Below, in pieces: positions 35,411 through 48,022 of a stretch of DNA of 64,000 nt (its first letter is position 1; each line of letters begins with the position of its first letter). Source of the stretch: Chlorops oryzae (Eukaryota > Arthropoda > Insecta > Diptera > Chloropidae); assembly GCA_020466095.1 (NCBI GenBank), contig CM035807.1, positions 108,640,906 to 108,704,905 on the forward strand, read 5' to 3'. The position numbers and the translations under genes were made by a program. The notes beneath the pieces were generated by a model. The model saw nothing but the letters and a program-made list of their open reading frames with translations, searched no databases and was not told the DNA's origin.

Positions 35411-35835
35411 TATAGTACCGAATGTCTACCAGCAAAGAGAGTAGCCCAAAGAAAGGTTAGTGTTATGGAAACAAAGATGCTTCGCTGGATATCACTCGGA
35501 CTCACTCGTCTTGATCATGTTCCAAACGTAGACATCCGTAGACGCTATGGAGTTGCGCCAATTATTGGGAAAATGCGAGAAGCAAGGCTACGCTGGTATG
35601 GACACGTCCTGAGAGCAAATGAGGAGACTTTGGCTACGCACTGGAAATTCAAGGTTACAGAAAACGGGGGCGTCCGAAACAGCGCTGGATGGACACAATA
35701 AAATGGGACACCTAGAGGCTGTATGACTTACCTCAGATGATGCAACCGACAGAACAAAATGGAGGAACTGGTCACGTTTTGCGGACCCCGGGATACACCG
35801 GGATAGTTAAACACGCAAGAAGAAGAAGAAGATTA
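35411..35835 (+). pseudogene. RTE-like non-LTR retrotransposon, C-terminal and 3' end
   Basis: The frame from about 35411 reads VMETKMLRW, then LTRLDHVPNVDIRRRYGVAP and KMREARLRWYGHVLR. This is the conserved C-terminal tail of RTE-type endonuclease/reverse-transcriptase proteins. After a frame change near 35660-35705 the plus strand still encodes DRTKWRNW-type residues and RFADPG, the usual last motif. It ends in an AAGAAGAAG run at 35817-35832, a typical short-repeat 3' tail. The endonuclease and catalytic RT domains are missing, so it is 5'-truncated and dead. A shorter relative lies at 3771-3922. Confidence 0.75.
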
Positions 35836-37778
35836 TAGGCTTGCAAACACGCTCATAAGACTTTCCAAATGACGTTTAAAAATATTTCTTTATTTTTTAT
35901 AAAAACTCTCAATGCTATGCTCTTTAAAAATGAAAGTTACAATAGTCTGGAAGGTCTGAATTTTTTTTTTTAGGAAAAGTTTTGGCGCTTGAAGTCAAAA
36001 AATGCCTGTTCGAAAAAAATAAGAAAAATTCGAAAATCGCAAATATTTGGTTTTGAAAACATATGTAACTTTTTTTCTTTTTTTTGTGCCAAGAGAGTGA
36101 AGCACGGAGACCTGAAATTTATGATAGATAGAGAGCCAAAATTCAGCGCAAATTAAATATGATTCGTTTACCTAAACAGCAACACACAACTTGAGTCGAA
36201 ATCGGCTTCGGAAGCCAAATCCCAATGCTTTTAGTGATATTCTCTTTGTTATCGTATTTACATGCATTTTCGAGGTATTTTAAAATATTTTTTTTTTGCA
36301 AAATTTGAATAGTTCGTAAATGAAGTTTTGATTCATTTCAATTGTGAATTGAATAGTTTACGCTTTTTGACTCCTTGTTGCAACAATAAATAAAATTTGA
36401 ACAAAGAAAATGCAATTAGATTGCATTTATTAAGTGTCAAAATGACAGAAAAATATTATTCAAATAAATTTCATAGATCATTCGAAAAATGTGTTCGCCC
36501 ACAAATAATGAAAAATGAAAATTGCTGCTAGAAGAAATTCAAATTAAAATGTGTTGCCAACCACCACCACGTGTTTTTGTTGCAACATGCCATTTGGGGA
36601 TACGAGAGAAGAGAAAAATTTTTACTTCATTCGAATGGAATTCAATTTCATTGAAAGCACTTCAAATTGAAAAAAACAATAGATTGCCACAGATCGAAGA
36701 TAAATAAATCTGAAGTCAAATCGAAAAATATGCATGCATACATATAGTATTTCTTCAACATGAGATGAATAACGAAGGCCACTCAAAAAGTCATTTATCA
36801 ATTACATATATTTCGAAATAAAATCCAAAAATGCCTTACGGTTTAGTCGAAATACGCTTATGAGATGAGTTAAAAGAGAGTATTGCAAACATCCTGTCGT
36901 CAGCACAAAAACTTTTACTCATAAGTGACATGTGTGTGCATGTACGCGTGTGTTTGTGTGCTAAGAGGCTTTTTATTTATTTATTGTAAAGCTTATACAT
37001 AGAAGCTATTTGGCTATTGTATCCGGTATCTATCATTGACAGAGTGAGATATTGATGATAGCCTGATGGATCGTGAGCAGCAGCTGTTGCAAGTTCTCAA
37101 TTTTGCATAAGTAATTGAAAAAAAAAAAGCAAAAATAGAAAATTCAAAAATAAAAAATAAAAAAACAGAATTGATTTCATGATACATATGTGCATGTGCC
37201 TGCATGTATGTGAATGTTTGTATGCTGTATGCCATGGGAAAACAAATGCATTTATCAAAATGTGCGAACCAAAAATCGTTGCAATTCAAAGTTCGCAATA
37301 GACAAATTCATTTTGTAACAAAGTTTTGCATGCAGGGCAAAGTCATTTTCACAGTAAAATGCATTCGAAAATTTGCGCAAAAAGTTTCCACAATTGGAAT
37401 TTTCAATCGAAATTTGAACTTTTGGAGCAATTTTGAAAGCCTACGCTTATGCAGGATACAAACAAACATATATGAACCTATGCATATATGTAAAGAATTA
37501 TCACTTTGCAATTGAATTTTTTGTTTGTTTGAATTTTTGAATTTTCCCAGAATTTTCCGATTACATCAATGAGCGAAAACTATTCCAAGCATCAGAAATT
37601 GCATAAATTACTGAGAAAGTATTTCACATCCAAGCAGTTCAATTGCAAAGATGAGAAGGAGAAGGACAATCAACTTGGGAATATTCGCTCAACTGCATCA
37701 GTGTGTATTTCTTCGGGTTAAATTGAAGGGCTTCCGTTTCATACAATTGAACAAAATTTAAGCTCTCTAAAAGATGAG
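35836..37778. other. Gene-free stretch
   Basis: No gene recognised. Only short AT-rich frames and oligo-A or oligo-T runs. Confidence 0.5.
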
Positions 37779-38534
37779 TTAAGGGGGTCTTCTCATTGAA
37801 AACCCGTTTTTTGGACCCTTTTTAAAAAAATTCTTATTTGAAAACGCAAAGAATAATTTAAAACTTTTTTTATTTATTGTATTACAAAAGGTTCAAAGTA
37901 AATAAAAAAAATTTTTTTGCCTCGATACGTGGGCTGTTCAAAAAGTAATGAGACTTCAAAGTTGGTGGTGAAAAAAAAAGATGCCGTCACGGCGGCCACG
38001 ATTCCGGGTCTCCGGAGTGTCCGAAATGGAAAAAAAAAAACGGGGTTATAATCAGTATAGATGTAATTCTCGGGTGAACCTCAAGCTAAATTTTGTGATT
38101 TTTTTTTGGCAAAATGGCGGCCATTCAAAAAAAAATTTCAATTTCGGGCTTTTTTTTGTAGTTTAGTGTAAAAAAAAAAAAATAGTAAAAAATTTTTTTA
38201 AAATTATGGTCGAGGTTCACCCGAGAATGGTGACAATTCTGCGTCGATTCCACTTTGTTTCATGAAAATCGGTTCAGTTGAACTGGAGATATCATGGCCG
38301 CCAGTTCGAAAAACGTGGTTTCGAGATAAACGCGTTTGAAGTTTGAAGCAACGCAAAAATTACTCGTTTTAGCGCAGATCTTGCTCGACAAAGAAGGCTA
38401 TATCCTCTAAACTATTTCGAATTTCAAAAAATCCTTTTAGGGGCATATTCACAACTACCCAAGCTATAAATAAATGCAAAAAAAAAAAAAAGTCGAAAAA
38501 AAAAAATGGTTACTCAATGAGAAGACCCCCTTAA
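37779..38534 (+). mobile_element. TTAA element family A, copy 2
   Basis: TTAA at 37779-37782 and 38531-38534 flank 748 bp that begin GGGGGTCTTCTCATTGA and end in the exact complement of the first seventeen bases except a mismatch near the inner edge. It aligns end to end with the 48-kb copy in the same orientation. The core holds AAAATGGCGGCCATT flanked by inverted ATTCTCGGGTGAACCTC arms near 38067 and 38208, a palindrome nested inside the element. Non-coding. Confidence 0.88.
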
Positions 38535-39876
38535 AGAGGGAGGGGGAAAAAAGATTACATAAATTTTCAATTCGTGAGAATGCCAAACTCAAAAGGCACA
38601 ACTAAACAAAGAGGAAATGAATACCTGCAGGAAAAAAAAAAAGGAAAAACAAAAAACGGAGGGAATTAATATACAAAAGGACCCCCCACAAAGCGCAGCA
38701 TCCAATATCAGGAGCAGTGTAATTGGTTTTAGCGTTGGCGGTCTATTGGCGTAATGGGTCAACAGAGCCATTCGACTTTCGACAAAATTGTTTTATGTTG
38801 CTCTTGCCTTTTCCATACATTTCAGTCAGGTTGATTTTGACGTTGTTGCTAAATAAAGCTCAACTGAGCACCGACAATAATTGCACAAAAGCGAGCAGCA
38901 GCAACAAAAAAACATATAACAAGCAATACAACAAAAGGCGTTGAGTTCGGAGAGCGCTGTCGGTGCCTGCTCCCTACTCCCGATGGTACCGATGATGGTG
39001 GCTGGCTGGTTGGTGGTTGAATTATGGGAGGAATCAGTTTATATCGAGTGGCAACCGAACAGAAAATGTCTATACTAAAAGGGTATTGCACTGCATAAAT
39101 TAGCATAAATTCGAAAGGATACTTTGATTTAGCAATGGATTTTGCCCAGCAACATATGCATGAGAGCAAAATGCATCAATGAATGAATGATTAGGCGAGC
39201 AAGTACATGAATAAATGCTAAAGCATCAGCATTCATGTCCTTCGAAATCGAAATGACGTTGACTTTTAATGGCTTCGATTGCTTCGTTTTATGTCCGCAC
39301 TCGAATTTGAAGCTCCTTCGGTTACGGTTAACTTAATTAATGGGATTTCAAGTGTACGTATTTCAAATAACAAAATTGTAATGGATACAAAATTCTGTTA
39401 GGTATTTGAAAAACAAAAAAAAAAAAACCAATCAGTCTGAAAAAATTTCCTCCTAATAGCATTCTCAGAAATTTCGGTTTCGGAAAGTTTCTGCTAAATT
39501 TTGTGGTTGCGGCTTGGCTCTTTCAGTGCGAATCATTTTTCAATGTCATTACTTAAATTCATTAGAGTAGAGTCTATGCCAAAAGTCAGGAAAATTTTTC
39601 CTCTCCCCCATGGAAGTTTGGTGGGAATTTAAAAATAGTCAAAATTGTTTCGTTCTTACAGTCACTTTTGAGGGAAGGTAATTTTTCCAAGGAAATTTGC
39701 AACGTTGAAGGAATTTTTTTTGTTTTGAGAAATCTACTTACGATATTTGACACGAAATTTCACGAAAATGACTCACCTGAAAATAGAAAAAGAAAGAATA
39801 TTAGAAAAAAAGTTTGAAAATTCTTAAGAAATATTTAAATGTATTTAAATTTATTGTATTTGATGGCTTGTACCCA
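38535..39876. other. Gene-free stretch
   Basis: No gene recognised. Somewhat more balanced composition near 38700-39010 without a protein-like frame. Confidence 0.5.
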
Positions 39877-40657
39877 CCCAACATTTGGAAGACTGTTTTA
39901 TGAGAAGATTAATTTTCGAGTCTTTTTCGAGCCCTCTTCATGATTAGAAAATGATTGATCACATGCAGATTAAAAGAAGATTCGAAAACGACTCTTCAAT
40001 ATATTTCAAAAGCGAGTCGTATATAAACTACAAAAACAAAAAAATAGAGCAATCGCCAATTAATCACGTATGGGATTGAAATATGATCATTCAAATTATT
40101 TCTATCTTATATTTCACTCAATATTTGACTCAAAATTGAATTGAATGGAATTTGACTTTAAAGTTATAAACGAAAAATTTCCATGACTTTCGATTTGGAA
40201 AGCTTGGTGTCGACGGGTGAGCACAGGACTAGAAAACGAGAGTTCCTAGGTTCAAATCCCACATAAGGCAAAGGAAAGAAAAAAAGTTGAATTTATAATA
40301 ATAATACATATAACATCATAACATATACACCGAAAAGCCAAAAATATGTGTAATTGATTTAAAAAAAATTTTATTTTTTTTATTTTTAGAAAGCAATTGA
40401 CTATAAATATGAGTCGTAAAAGGCTCGAAAACGATAGCAAATATGAGTCGTAGAAGGCTCGAAAATAAAAACAAATATGACTCGAAAATTACTCGCAAAT
40501 GATATCAAATATAACGTCGCGGCTAGGGTTCCAATTTCTCCCGATAAAAGTATCATTTTTGATCAGAAAACGAGCGCATATTTGATCTTTTTAATCAGAA
40601 AGGCGACTCGAAAAAGAATCGCTTTTGATCAAAAATTTCAAAAAATGCTAGCTGGGT
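39877..40657 (-). mobile_element. TACCCA-ended DNA element, copy 2 (compact)
   Basis: About 780 bp. The ends are CCCACCCAACATTTGGAAG on the left and the complement of TACCCAGCTAGCATTTTTTG on the right, an imperfect terminal inverted repeat of about 16 bp. The interior is a series of CGAGTC/GACTCG words. At 40091-40132 it holds one copy of the sequence (complement TTGAGTGAAATATAAGATAG) that in copy 1 is amplified to a 49-bp tandem array. At 40190-40260 it contains GGTTCAAATCC, a tRNA B-box match, possibly a SINE insertion. No coding frame. Confidence 0.7.
40190..40262 (+). other. tRNA-like (B-box) sequence, possible SINE head
   Basis: The RNA polymerase III B-box consensus GGTTCAAATCC is present near 40249. 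The upstream sequence TTGGTGTCGACGGGTGAGC is only a poor A-box. It does not fold into a clear cloverleaf, so it is not called a tRNA. Confidence 0.3.
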
Positions 40658-41130
40658 AATAACAATTTCGGATAGTTCAACCAATTTACGCCCACTGTAC
40701 TCAAAACTGTACCCACTTGGCAAGTAAAGCCCTTTTACTTCCTGAAGAAGCAAGTTTTCTTCTTCAAAAACTTTCTATCGAGAACAATTTTGCTTCCAGA
40801 AAGTGCTTTTCGATCAACCACACTTGGCAAGCGAAAGTAAAATACTTGTTAAAAGCGCATTACTTGGCAAGCGGGAAGCACCTTTCCATACAATAAAAAA
40901 TAAGAAATTTTGAAATTTTTTAAATTCTTCAACTCCTTTAGATAACCACAATAAAAATAGGTGCAAAATTTTAAAGGTAAATAACTCTTTTTCGGGATTT
41001 TATACAGTTTTATCAGGTCTTTCGTATAGCTCATGGACGAAAATGGGTGAAAATTCAAGCAAAGTATCGGAATAACGGAGCACCTGAAGGGTAAATATCA
41101 TTAAGGCTGTTGTAAAATAAGTCTACTATA
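40658..41130. other. Gene-free stretch with ACTTGGCAAG words
   Basis: No gene. The decamer ACTTGGCAAG occurs near 40715, 40823 and 40862, in an AAGTAAA/GAAAGTA context, suggesting a small old repeat. Confidence 0.4.
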
Positions 41131-41263
41131 GGGGTATTCACAAAGGCGTGTTAAAAACGTTGGAAAGTCCGAAAATGCGACTGTATCTTGCACAATTTTT
41201 GAAGCAGTTAAAATTATCAAAATTTCCGACTTTCCTATTTTCCGACGCCTTTCTGAATACCTC
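41131..41263. mobile_element. GGGGTATTCA MITE, copy 2
   Basis: Starts GGGGTATTCACAAAGGCGTG and ends GACGCCTTTCTGAATACCTC, giving inverted ends GGGGTATTCA-x-AAAGGCGT with few mismatches. The interior matches the copy at 19301-19447. 133 bp, flanked by TATA-like sequence; a TA duplication is possible but not provable in this context. Confidence 0.75.
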
Positions 41264-41459
41264 TTATATAAAGTTAGGTAAATATTAGGTATACTATATC
41301 TTCGACGAACCGGTCTACTATTTCTATGAGGGGAAATCTTGGACTGGGGCGTGCTCAAAAACCAAGATTTTTAAGCGTAGCCTTTCTTTGCTTGTATTAA
41401 ACAGTTAGGTATGTAACAGAGTCAATCGTCCCGAAAAAGGAAAACAAAGAAGGATAGAA

Positions 41460-41880
41460 CAGAACGAAAAACTAACATCCGAGCTGGGAGTTGAACCCAG
41501 TGGTAGTGTCCGACCGAAGGTTCGGCTTCGGCTTCGGTAATCTGCATAATCGGCCAATTCTCAATCTTCGGCTTCGGCTTCAGCTGGAAAAAGCCGAATA
41601 TTTTAGCCGAATATTTTTGCATTTTAATGGAAGTAAAAAAGTCACGATAGATTTTCAATTGCTTCATTGAGACCTTTTACACTAGTGAATTATTGCCGTA
41701 AATTCTCACTTTGTGGGCAACTAAAGCGAAAGAATTTAGAGAAAATTTGAGCGGTTTTTTTTTGTGCTTGTCAAATGAATAAAGACTGATTTGGTTTCCT
41801 TACTGTCAAATGTTTTGCATTCGGCTTCGGCCTTCGGTCTTCGCCCGAAGTCTTCAACTCTGCCGATTGTTCGGCATATT
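41460..41880. repeat. TTCGGC-rich repeat clusters beside a tRNA T-arm-like sequence
   Basis: Clusters of TTCGGC/CTTCGG hexamers at 41518-41625 and 41818-41875. Just left of them, on the minus strand near 41464-41484, is CTGGG-TTCAACT-CCCAG, a perfect five-base-pair tRNA T-arm with a seven-base loop. The rest of a tRNA is not present, so a tRNA-derived SINE end is more likely. No gene in this stretch. Confidence 0.4.
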
Positions 41881-42785
41881 GATGTCTATTTTAAAAATTT
41901 CGCTTCAAATAAAAGAGTTTCTAGCTGGTTCAGATTCTCTCTCACATCTGATCATCTCAGCAGTAGCTTTAAATTTAAAGTTTTCTTACACATTTGAAGC
42001 TGTTTTCTTATCTATGCATGAAAGGAATCGGAGTTTTTTGAAAATGCCTCGAAGAATTGATGATTTTTTTTTACTTAAACAATGGAGGTTTAAAAATCAA
42101 TATCATTATTATCCATAATCCCCTTCGATAATGCGCCATACATTGAGAGTTGCCCATCATTCTATTCAAAGGGATATGCCTACTTTTTTCAATGATAAAT
42201 GATCTCCATTGTTGGTAAAAAAAAAAAGAAATAAAAAAAAAAATTCCTTTCCCATTATTGACATTACATTGAGAGGATGGTTCTATGATTCATCTTTATT
42301 TTTCTTTACAGCTTACAGATTTATAGCAACAAAAAAAAAATATACTCTTACATGCTTAGGGATTTTTTTCTGAATCGCATCAAACAGACTACAACAAATG
42401 ATTATGAATATGCATTAATAATAAGTTCCAACAACCCAGCCGGAAATTGCACTACTTCCGAAGTAGTTAAACAGAATCCTACGATTACTCGCATTACTAA
42501 CCCTTACTTCGAATGAGGTTTGTTAGGAGATGGTCGCTCTTTTTACTACTTTGAGAAGAGAGTACATGCTGACTGGCTAAAATGGATTCAACATGTATAA
42601 TTATTTCAGCCTGAAAATAGGCAATACAGTGTTGTCATGACAATTTCATAAGATTTTCATTAAAATATGGAGTAATCAACCCAATGAATTTCATTTGAAG
42701 AAGGGTCTGTTGTATCGATCTCTTGTTACCATGATATTTTCACTCGAAGATCATTTGAAAGAGCACCAATAGGTCTTTTGCATTG
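41881..42785. other. Gene-free stretch
   Basis: No gene recognised. ACCCAGCCGG near 42436 followed by the palindrome ACTTCCGAAGT looks like another repeat terminus, but no partner end was found. Confidence 0.4.
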
Positions 42786-43028
42786 GTGACATCCAGAACT
42801 CGGATTTTGTTGCATTTATAATTCTGAAGCATACTTTATGGAGTAAAAAAATGTGTTCGACTTACATAAAGTTAAGATTCAAATCGATTTTAAATTTCAA
42901 TATGAATTTTTTGAAATTAATAAAGCGATTTGAAGTTCGACTTCGCAAAATGTTGGTAAGAAAAATTTTTCCCCATAAAGTATGCTTTAAATTTATAAAT
43001 GAAACAAAATCCGAGCCCTGGTGACATC
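42786..43028. mobile_element. hAT-like MITE, copy 3, with 8-bp target duplication
   Basis: A 227-bp element (42794-43020) starts CAGAACTCGGATTTTGTTG and ends AAAATCCGAGCCCTG. It is bracketed by perfect 8-bp direct repeats GTGACATC (42786-42793, 43021-43028). It shares the CATACTTTATGG arm and the GAAGTTCGACTTCG-type interior with the copies at 8688 and 29364. The independent 8-bp duplication confirms the ends. Confidence 0.9.
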
Positions 43029-44483
43029 ATATCATGCATGCGATAAATTCCTTCTGGGAATGAAAGGATAAAAAAATGGTACCCATACAAAAAAATCTTT
43101 TTTGAATACAAACGCGGCGGGAATTAATTTTTTCTTTCAGTGCATTTACGAAGAAACCGCAATAAATTAATTTTTTATTTCAAATGGAAATGAGAAATAC
43201 ATATTTTTATTTGTGTTTTGCCACGTTCGTTCATGTAAATGACGCCAATACAAGTGCATGCGATTTATATAAGTAGGGTATAATATTGATGACATCGCTC
43301 TTGGAAGCAATTCATTGTTTGGTGATATTGTTGCATGTTTTGTTGAGTGTTGCTGCTGCTTTTGCTGTTATTGAACTTAATACGTTGCCAACATAAACAC
43401 CAACAAGAATGATATTAACAACAACAACAACGCACAAATAATACTGAAGGCAATATTGCCAACGACAACGACAACAACAACATTAACAACAACGAAAACA
43501 GGACGACAACAATGGAACGGAATATGGAATATGTTAAATATGTTGCTGAATATGAATTGCATATAAGTATATATTAAGCAACAAATCAATGCGATGAAAT
43601 TCATGAATCCATGCAGAGGAATAACGAGATGTGCATGCGTATTAATAATACTCTGGATGGTCAACGTTTCATTCATTAAATTTGAATGCAAGCCTCATAA
43701 ATAGATTAAGCTAATTTAGATTTAACCAAAATTTCCAAAGGACACCAAAGCAATATATCAGAAAATTTTCCATTGATACGCAAATTCATCGGTGATGGAA
43801 CAAGAATTACGAGGAAAGCAAGCATTTGGAAAATACCCGAAATAACGAAATTATAATTTAATTAACATAAATTGGAAATTTTCTCATTTCGATCTATTAA
43901 ATTTATCTAGAAATTCTTTGAATTCGTCGCAACTGCATTAGTTTGTGTGATGGCATAGCATAAATTTTATATTTGTTATGATATTTGAGCGACATTTCAT
44001 GGTTTGTCCGAATTATTTTGTTATCTTTCGATTTGCAAAAGGTAACCTTTCCAGCTTATTTCCTTCAGAGTCAATCTGCTTAAGGCTAATTAAATATCAT
44101 CAAAGAAATATTAGAAGCAGAAGAGCATAAAGCTACTAATTGCTTGAGGCACATACAAATTGAGGTTTGAACTTATTCTGGGGGGGCCGTAATTGAAGGT
44201 GCTGGAGGAGTTGGCGTACAGCGGGTCGAAATGATTCTTGGAAAAACGAAGGAAATGACGAAATTGTGGTAATTACTAAGGAATTTGAAGGAAAGTGTGG
44301 ATACTATGGTGATGACTTTTAGGATATTTTTCTCAAAAACAAATTTCCTGTATCATAATTCGATGAACTTTTATTAAAGATTCCATAAAATACTACTTTA
44401 ATGTTATTTGATAAAAAAAAAATAGTGTTATTTAAAAAATTTTATATTTGATTTTTTTTCCCAATATTTGAAGTTACTGTAAG
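43029..44483. other. Gene-free stretch with AAC repeats
   Basis: No gene recognised. AAC-type trinucleotide runs lie between 43408 and 43510. Confidence 0.5.
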
Positions 44484-44985
44484 CAGAGTCGCTCCTAGAG
44501 GGGTAAAATGTAAGACCAACTCCAATATTTTTTCATCCCCAACAATTTCTCCGAACAAACCTGCCCCCTATCTCCTCTCCTTAAGGGGGCTCCCATACAA
44601 AAGTAATTTTTAAAAATGAATTTTTCCTCCACCGTCCTCAATAGCACCAGAGTGCCCCTAGAGGGTTCAAATGTATGACCGACCCCCAATATTTTTTTAA
44701 TTCCAACAATTTTCCAGAACATACCTAGCCTCTATCTTCAATATTTTAAGTGGTCCCCATACAAATTTTTAATTTTTTTCAAATTAATTTTTATGAATTA
44801 TGAAGACAAAATCCGCGAAAACTTTCACAATTGCCGCTGAGTCGCTCGTAGAGTGGTGAAATGTAAGACCAACCCCCATTCATTTTCCCCCCAACATTTT
44901 TCTCAAACACAAAGACATATATCCCCTATCTTCCTCCGCTTAGGGGGTCCCCGTATAAAAATCGAATTAATATATGTATGGGGAA
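44484..44985. repeat. Degenerate tandem repeat, three units of about 165-190 bp
   Basis: Units starting near 44484, 44648 and 44835 share GAGTCGCTC/GAGTGCCCC, AAATGTAAGACCAACYCCCA, CAACA-TTTTTC, CCTATCT and a GGGGGTCCCC-ATA end. Identity is modest, so the duplication is old. Each unit ends in a GGGG(G/T)CYCCC block near TTAAG or TTAG, loosely reminiscent of the TTAA families, which may be coincidence. Confidence 0.65.
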
Positions 44986-45279
44986 AAAAACTGGGTTTTG
45001 TAGTTTCATTATTTCCCCTAACAGGACAAAAATTTAACATATTATCAAATAACTTAATTTTCAACTTAATTGACCAAAACCTGAAATTCTGATGAATTTT
45101 TTGAGACTATAATCATTAAAATCGGTTAGTGGTTTCTATTCACAATCTTATAGTCAAAACAAATATTTTTTGAAACGCAATTATCACGTTCGTATCCTCA
45201 GTCTATGCATGCATATGGAGCGAGAGATACAGACTAAAGACTTAGGATACAAACGTGAAAACAGTAAAAATTGCTTTTA

Positions 45280-45790
45280 AAAAAAAAATTTTTTTTTGTT
45301 TTTTTAATTATTATTTTATTACATATTTATGTATTTTTTATTCTACTTTTTATTTATTTAGTATTTTTTTTATTTAATTTTATTCATTCTTTAAATATTT
45401 TTTATTAATTTTTCATTTATTTATTTTATTTATTTTTGATAATTTTTTAATTTTATTTTTTTATATTATTTATTTATTTATTTTTTTATTTTTTATTATT
45501 TATTTTTTCTATTTTATATTTTTTTAATATTTCTTTTTAATTTTTTTGAAATTAAGTAATTTTTTCAATTATTTTTTAAATAATTTTTTAAATTTTGATT
45601 TCTTTGTTAAACTTATTTACTTTTCATTATTTTTTATTTTTTTTATTTTTAATAATTTTTTTAAAATTAATTTTAAAGTAATTTTTATTTATTAACTTTT
45701 TACTTAATTTATACTTATTTTTATCTATTTTTTTGCATAATTTATTTTAAATCTTTTTTGAAATATTTTTAATGTGTTAATTCTTTTTCT
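45280..45790. repeat. AT-only low-complexity block
   Basis: About 500 bp built from TTTATTTATTTTTT-like words with almost no G or C. Confidence 0.9.
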
Positions 45791-48022
45791 CTTCATATTC
45801 AACGCACTCAAACCGATCGAAATCAGTGCTCCATTAACACATGAAGCATAAACAGCCACAATTCAACGTCCAACGTTTTATTTTCATTTGAAATTGAAAT
45901 GGCGCCGACCTACCACAATAATATTCATGCATAAAGCGAAAGGCAGAGTGAGAGAGAGAGAGAGGAAGCATTCACAAAACGCCCCACAATGCAATAAAAC
46001 GCATTAAAGGGAATAAAATACAATTTGAAAAACACCTCAAAATTACCAACAATTGAAAATGCTGCATTAAAAGGGATTATTAAGACTAAATTGCAGAATT
46101 GCAGAATGGCACAAGCCTAAAGCGAAGCACAACAGGGCAGACAAGGCACTGCCTATTACAACAAATTTAGCGTGACGCCATCATACAAAAGTCTGTCCAT
46201 CCATCCGTCCGTCCGTTCGTCTCGTCTCGTCCGTCCGTCAGGCTGTCTGGAGCGCTTCAAAATCGCATATCCCTTTAAGGTAATGCAGCAAAACCGAGAA
46301 ACCCGAACGAAATAAAACAAAACGCAACAAAACAAAACCAAGCGAAGCAGAACGGAACGGAACGAAATTTTGAATCATTGAATTGCATTTTCCTTTTTAT
46401 GGATTTTGTCTACGTTGGATTGCGGCTCGAGTGTTTTTGTCTGCATTCGGTCTCCGGGTGGGCAACGTTATCGTCGCCGCTGGAGTATGAGACGGAACTC
46501 GTTAATCAAGAGAATTACTGTGCACCAAATGTATGCACTTCAAAAAACGTTACAAAAAAAAAAAAAAAACTGAAGAAAAAATTAGGGAGGAAGAATGGGA
46601 TAGAAGAAAAGACTGTAAAACAATCAAAATTGCCAGACAGACAGACAGAAAGACAGGCAGGCAGGAAAGTACAATTTTGCATTAGGCGTCACTCATCAGA
46701 TTGGTAAAAAGAGAGAGTGCGAGAGAGAGAGAGAGATAAATAAAGAAGAAGCAAATATTGCTATGCGCCATCAAACGGATAAAAGTAACATCCAAAACGA
46801 CAGACAAAATTGCTGCAGCATATTCCAGTGAGGTGTTCAAGAGGTGAAGCCTTTGGAGATCACAGACGAACGTCTGTTGTGTTCTCTTCTCATTTCACTT
46901 GAGCATGTCAAACAGCAATTTATGTTGCAACATGTTATGCAACACTTTGCATTCAATTGCAACATGTACTTATATGCCGTCGTACAGGGCCGTATGTGAA
47001 GATCCTCTGTACATCTAATACGACCATCCGTTCTGGAGGTTATAATTTTACGAATTTCCATGCTTACAAAAATTCATACAAAAAAACCAAAAAAAAAAAG
47101 AAAGAAAATAAAAGAAAAGAAGAATTTCAGCAAGTGTTTTGAGTTATGTTTTTTTAAATTTTTGTTCTTTTTTGTTATGAAGATACATCGCCGCTGCCGC
47201 ACTCGAGACTCGACCAGACTTGAAAGCCGAAGACACATTCCCCGCATGCCTGTCAACCGAAAAGGCGCGATTGATGGCTCACGTGTCTGCATTCTTGAGA
47301 CTCTTCTTTAGGGCCATTTTCAACGTTTTTTTCCCCCAAAATAAAAATGAAATAAATTTGTGTATATGTATGCTTGTGTGTGTGTGTGGTGTGTGCCTAA
47401 CAGGTCCATGTAATGCGACAGAGTGGCATAATAACTGTGTGAGTCGGGCATGAGTTTAAAATAAATCATGATGTTGAAAATGTTACAAGCTTGAAAAGTA
47501 TTTTCTTGTCAATGTGCTGCAAATCGCTGTGGGCGATTTTTTCGGGTGGTTTCTCTCACGAATGGAAGACGAAAAATTCTTGAAATAAAAAACCGCTACG
47601 CATCTACTTTTGATGTTAGGCCAGACCGACCATTCGCCCAAGGACATTGCCTTTCTATCCAATACTTTTGTGTAAAGTGCTTTTCAAATTGCTGCAGGCT
47701 TTCTTTTGTACATTTTCATTTTTTCATTTTTCATTTTTAATTTTTTATTTTTTTCCTTTATGACCCTTTACGAAATGCAATTTTCAGGGTGTTGAAATGA
47801 TTTATAAGAAAGAGAAAAAAATTTAATTTTTTTAAAAGCTTTTTCGAGTGTCTACTTCAGTGGAAACTAAAAAGGATTTGGCTTTAAAAGCTCATACTTG
47901 AGAGTGAATCTTGAACTTCAATTAGAAATGAAGAAGAAGCTCATTAAAAGTTAATACACTTGCAATGGGTTAAGGATTTAGGGTTTGCGGCGTGCGGAAT
48001 CTCAGACCGAAATCTTTTTCAT
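45791..48022. other. Gene-free stretch with microsatellites
   Basis: No gene recognised. It holds a (GA)n at 45947-45964, a GTCC-type tract at 46191-46250, a GAGAGA run near 46711-46735 and a TG run near 47374-47392. The 109-codon frame at 46378-46707 lacks any domain. Confidence 0.5.
46191..46250. repeat. (GTCC)n / GTCTC tract
   Basis: A run of CATCC, GTCC and GTCTC units, the complement of the GGAC tracts found elsewhere in the window. Confidence 0.8.

Noticed and set aside
40190..40262. Functional tRNA gene
   Set aside because: Only the B-box matches well; no cloverleaf could be drawn by eye.
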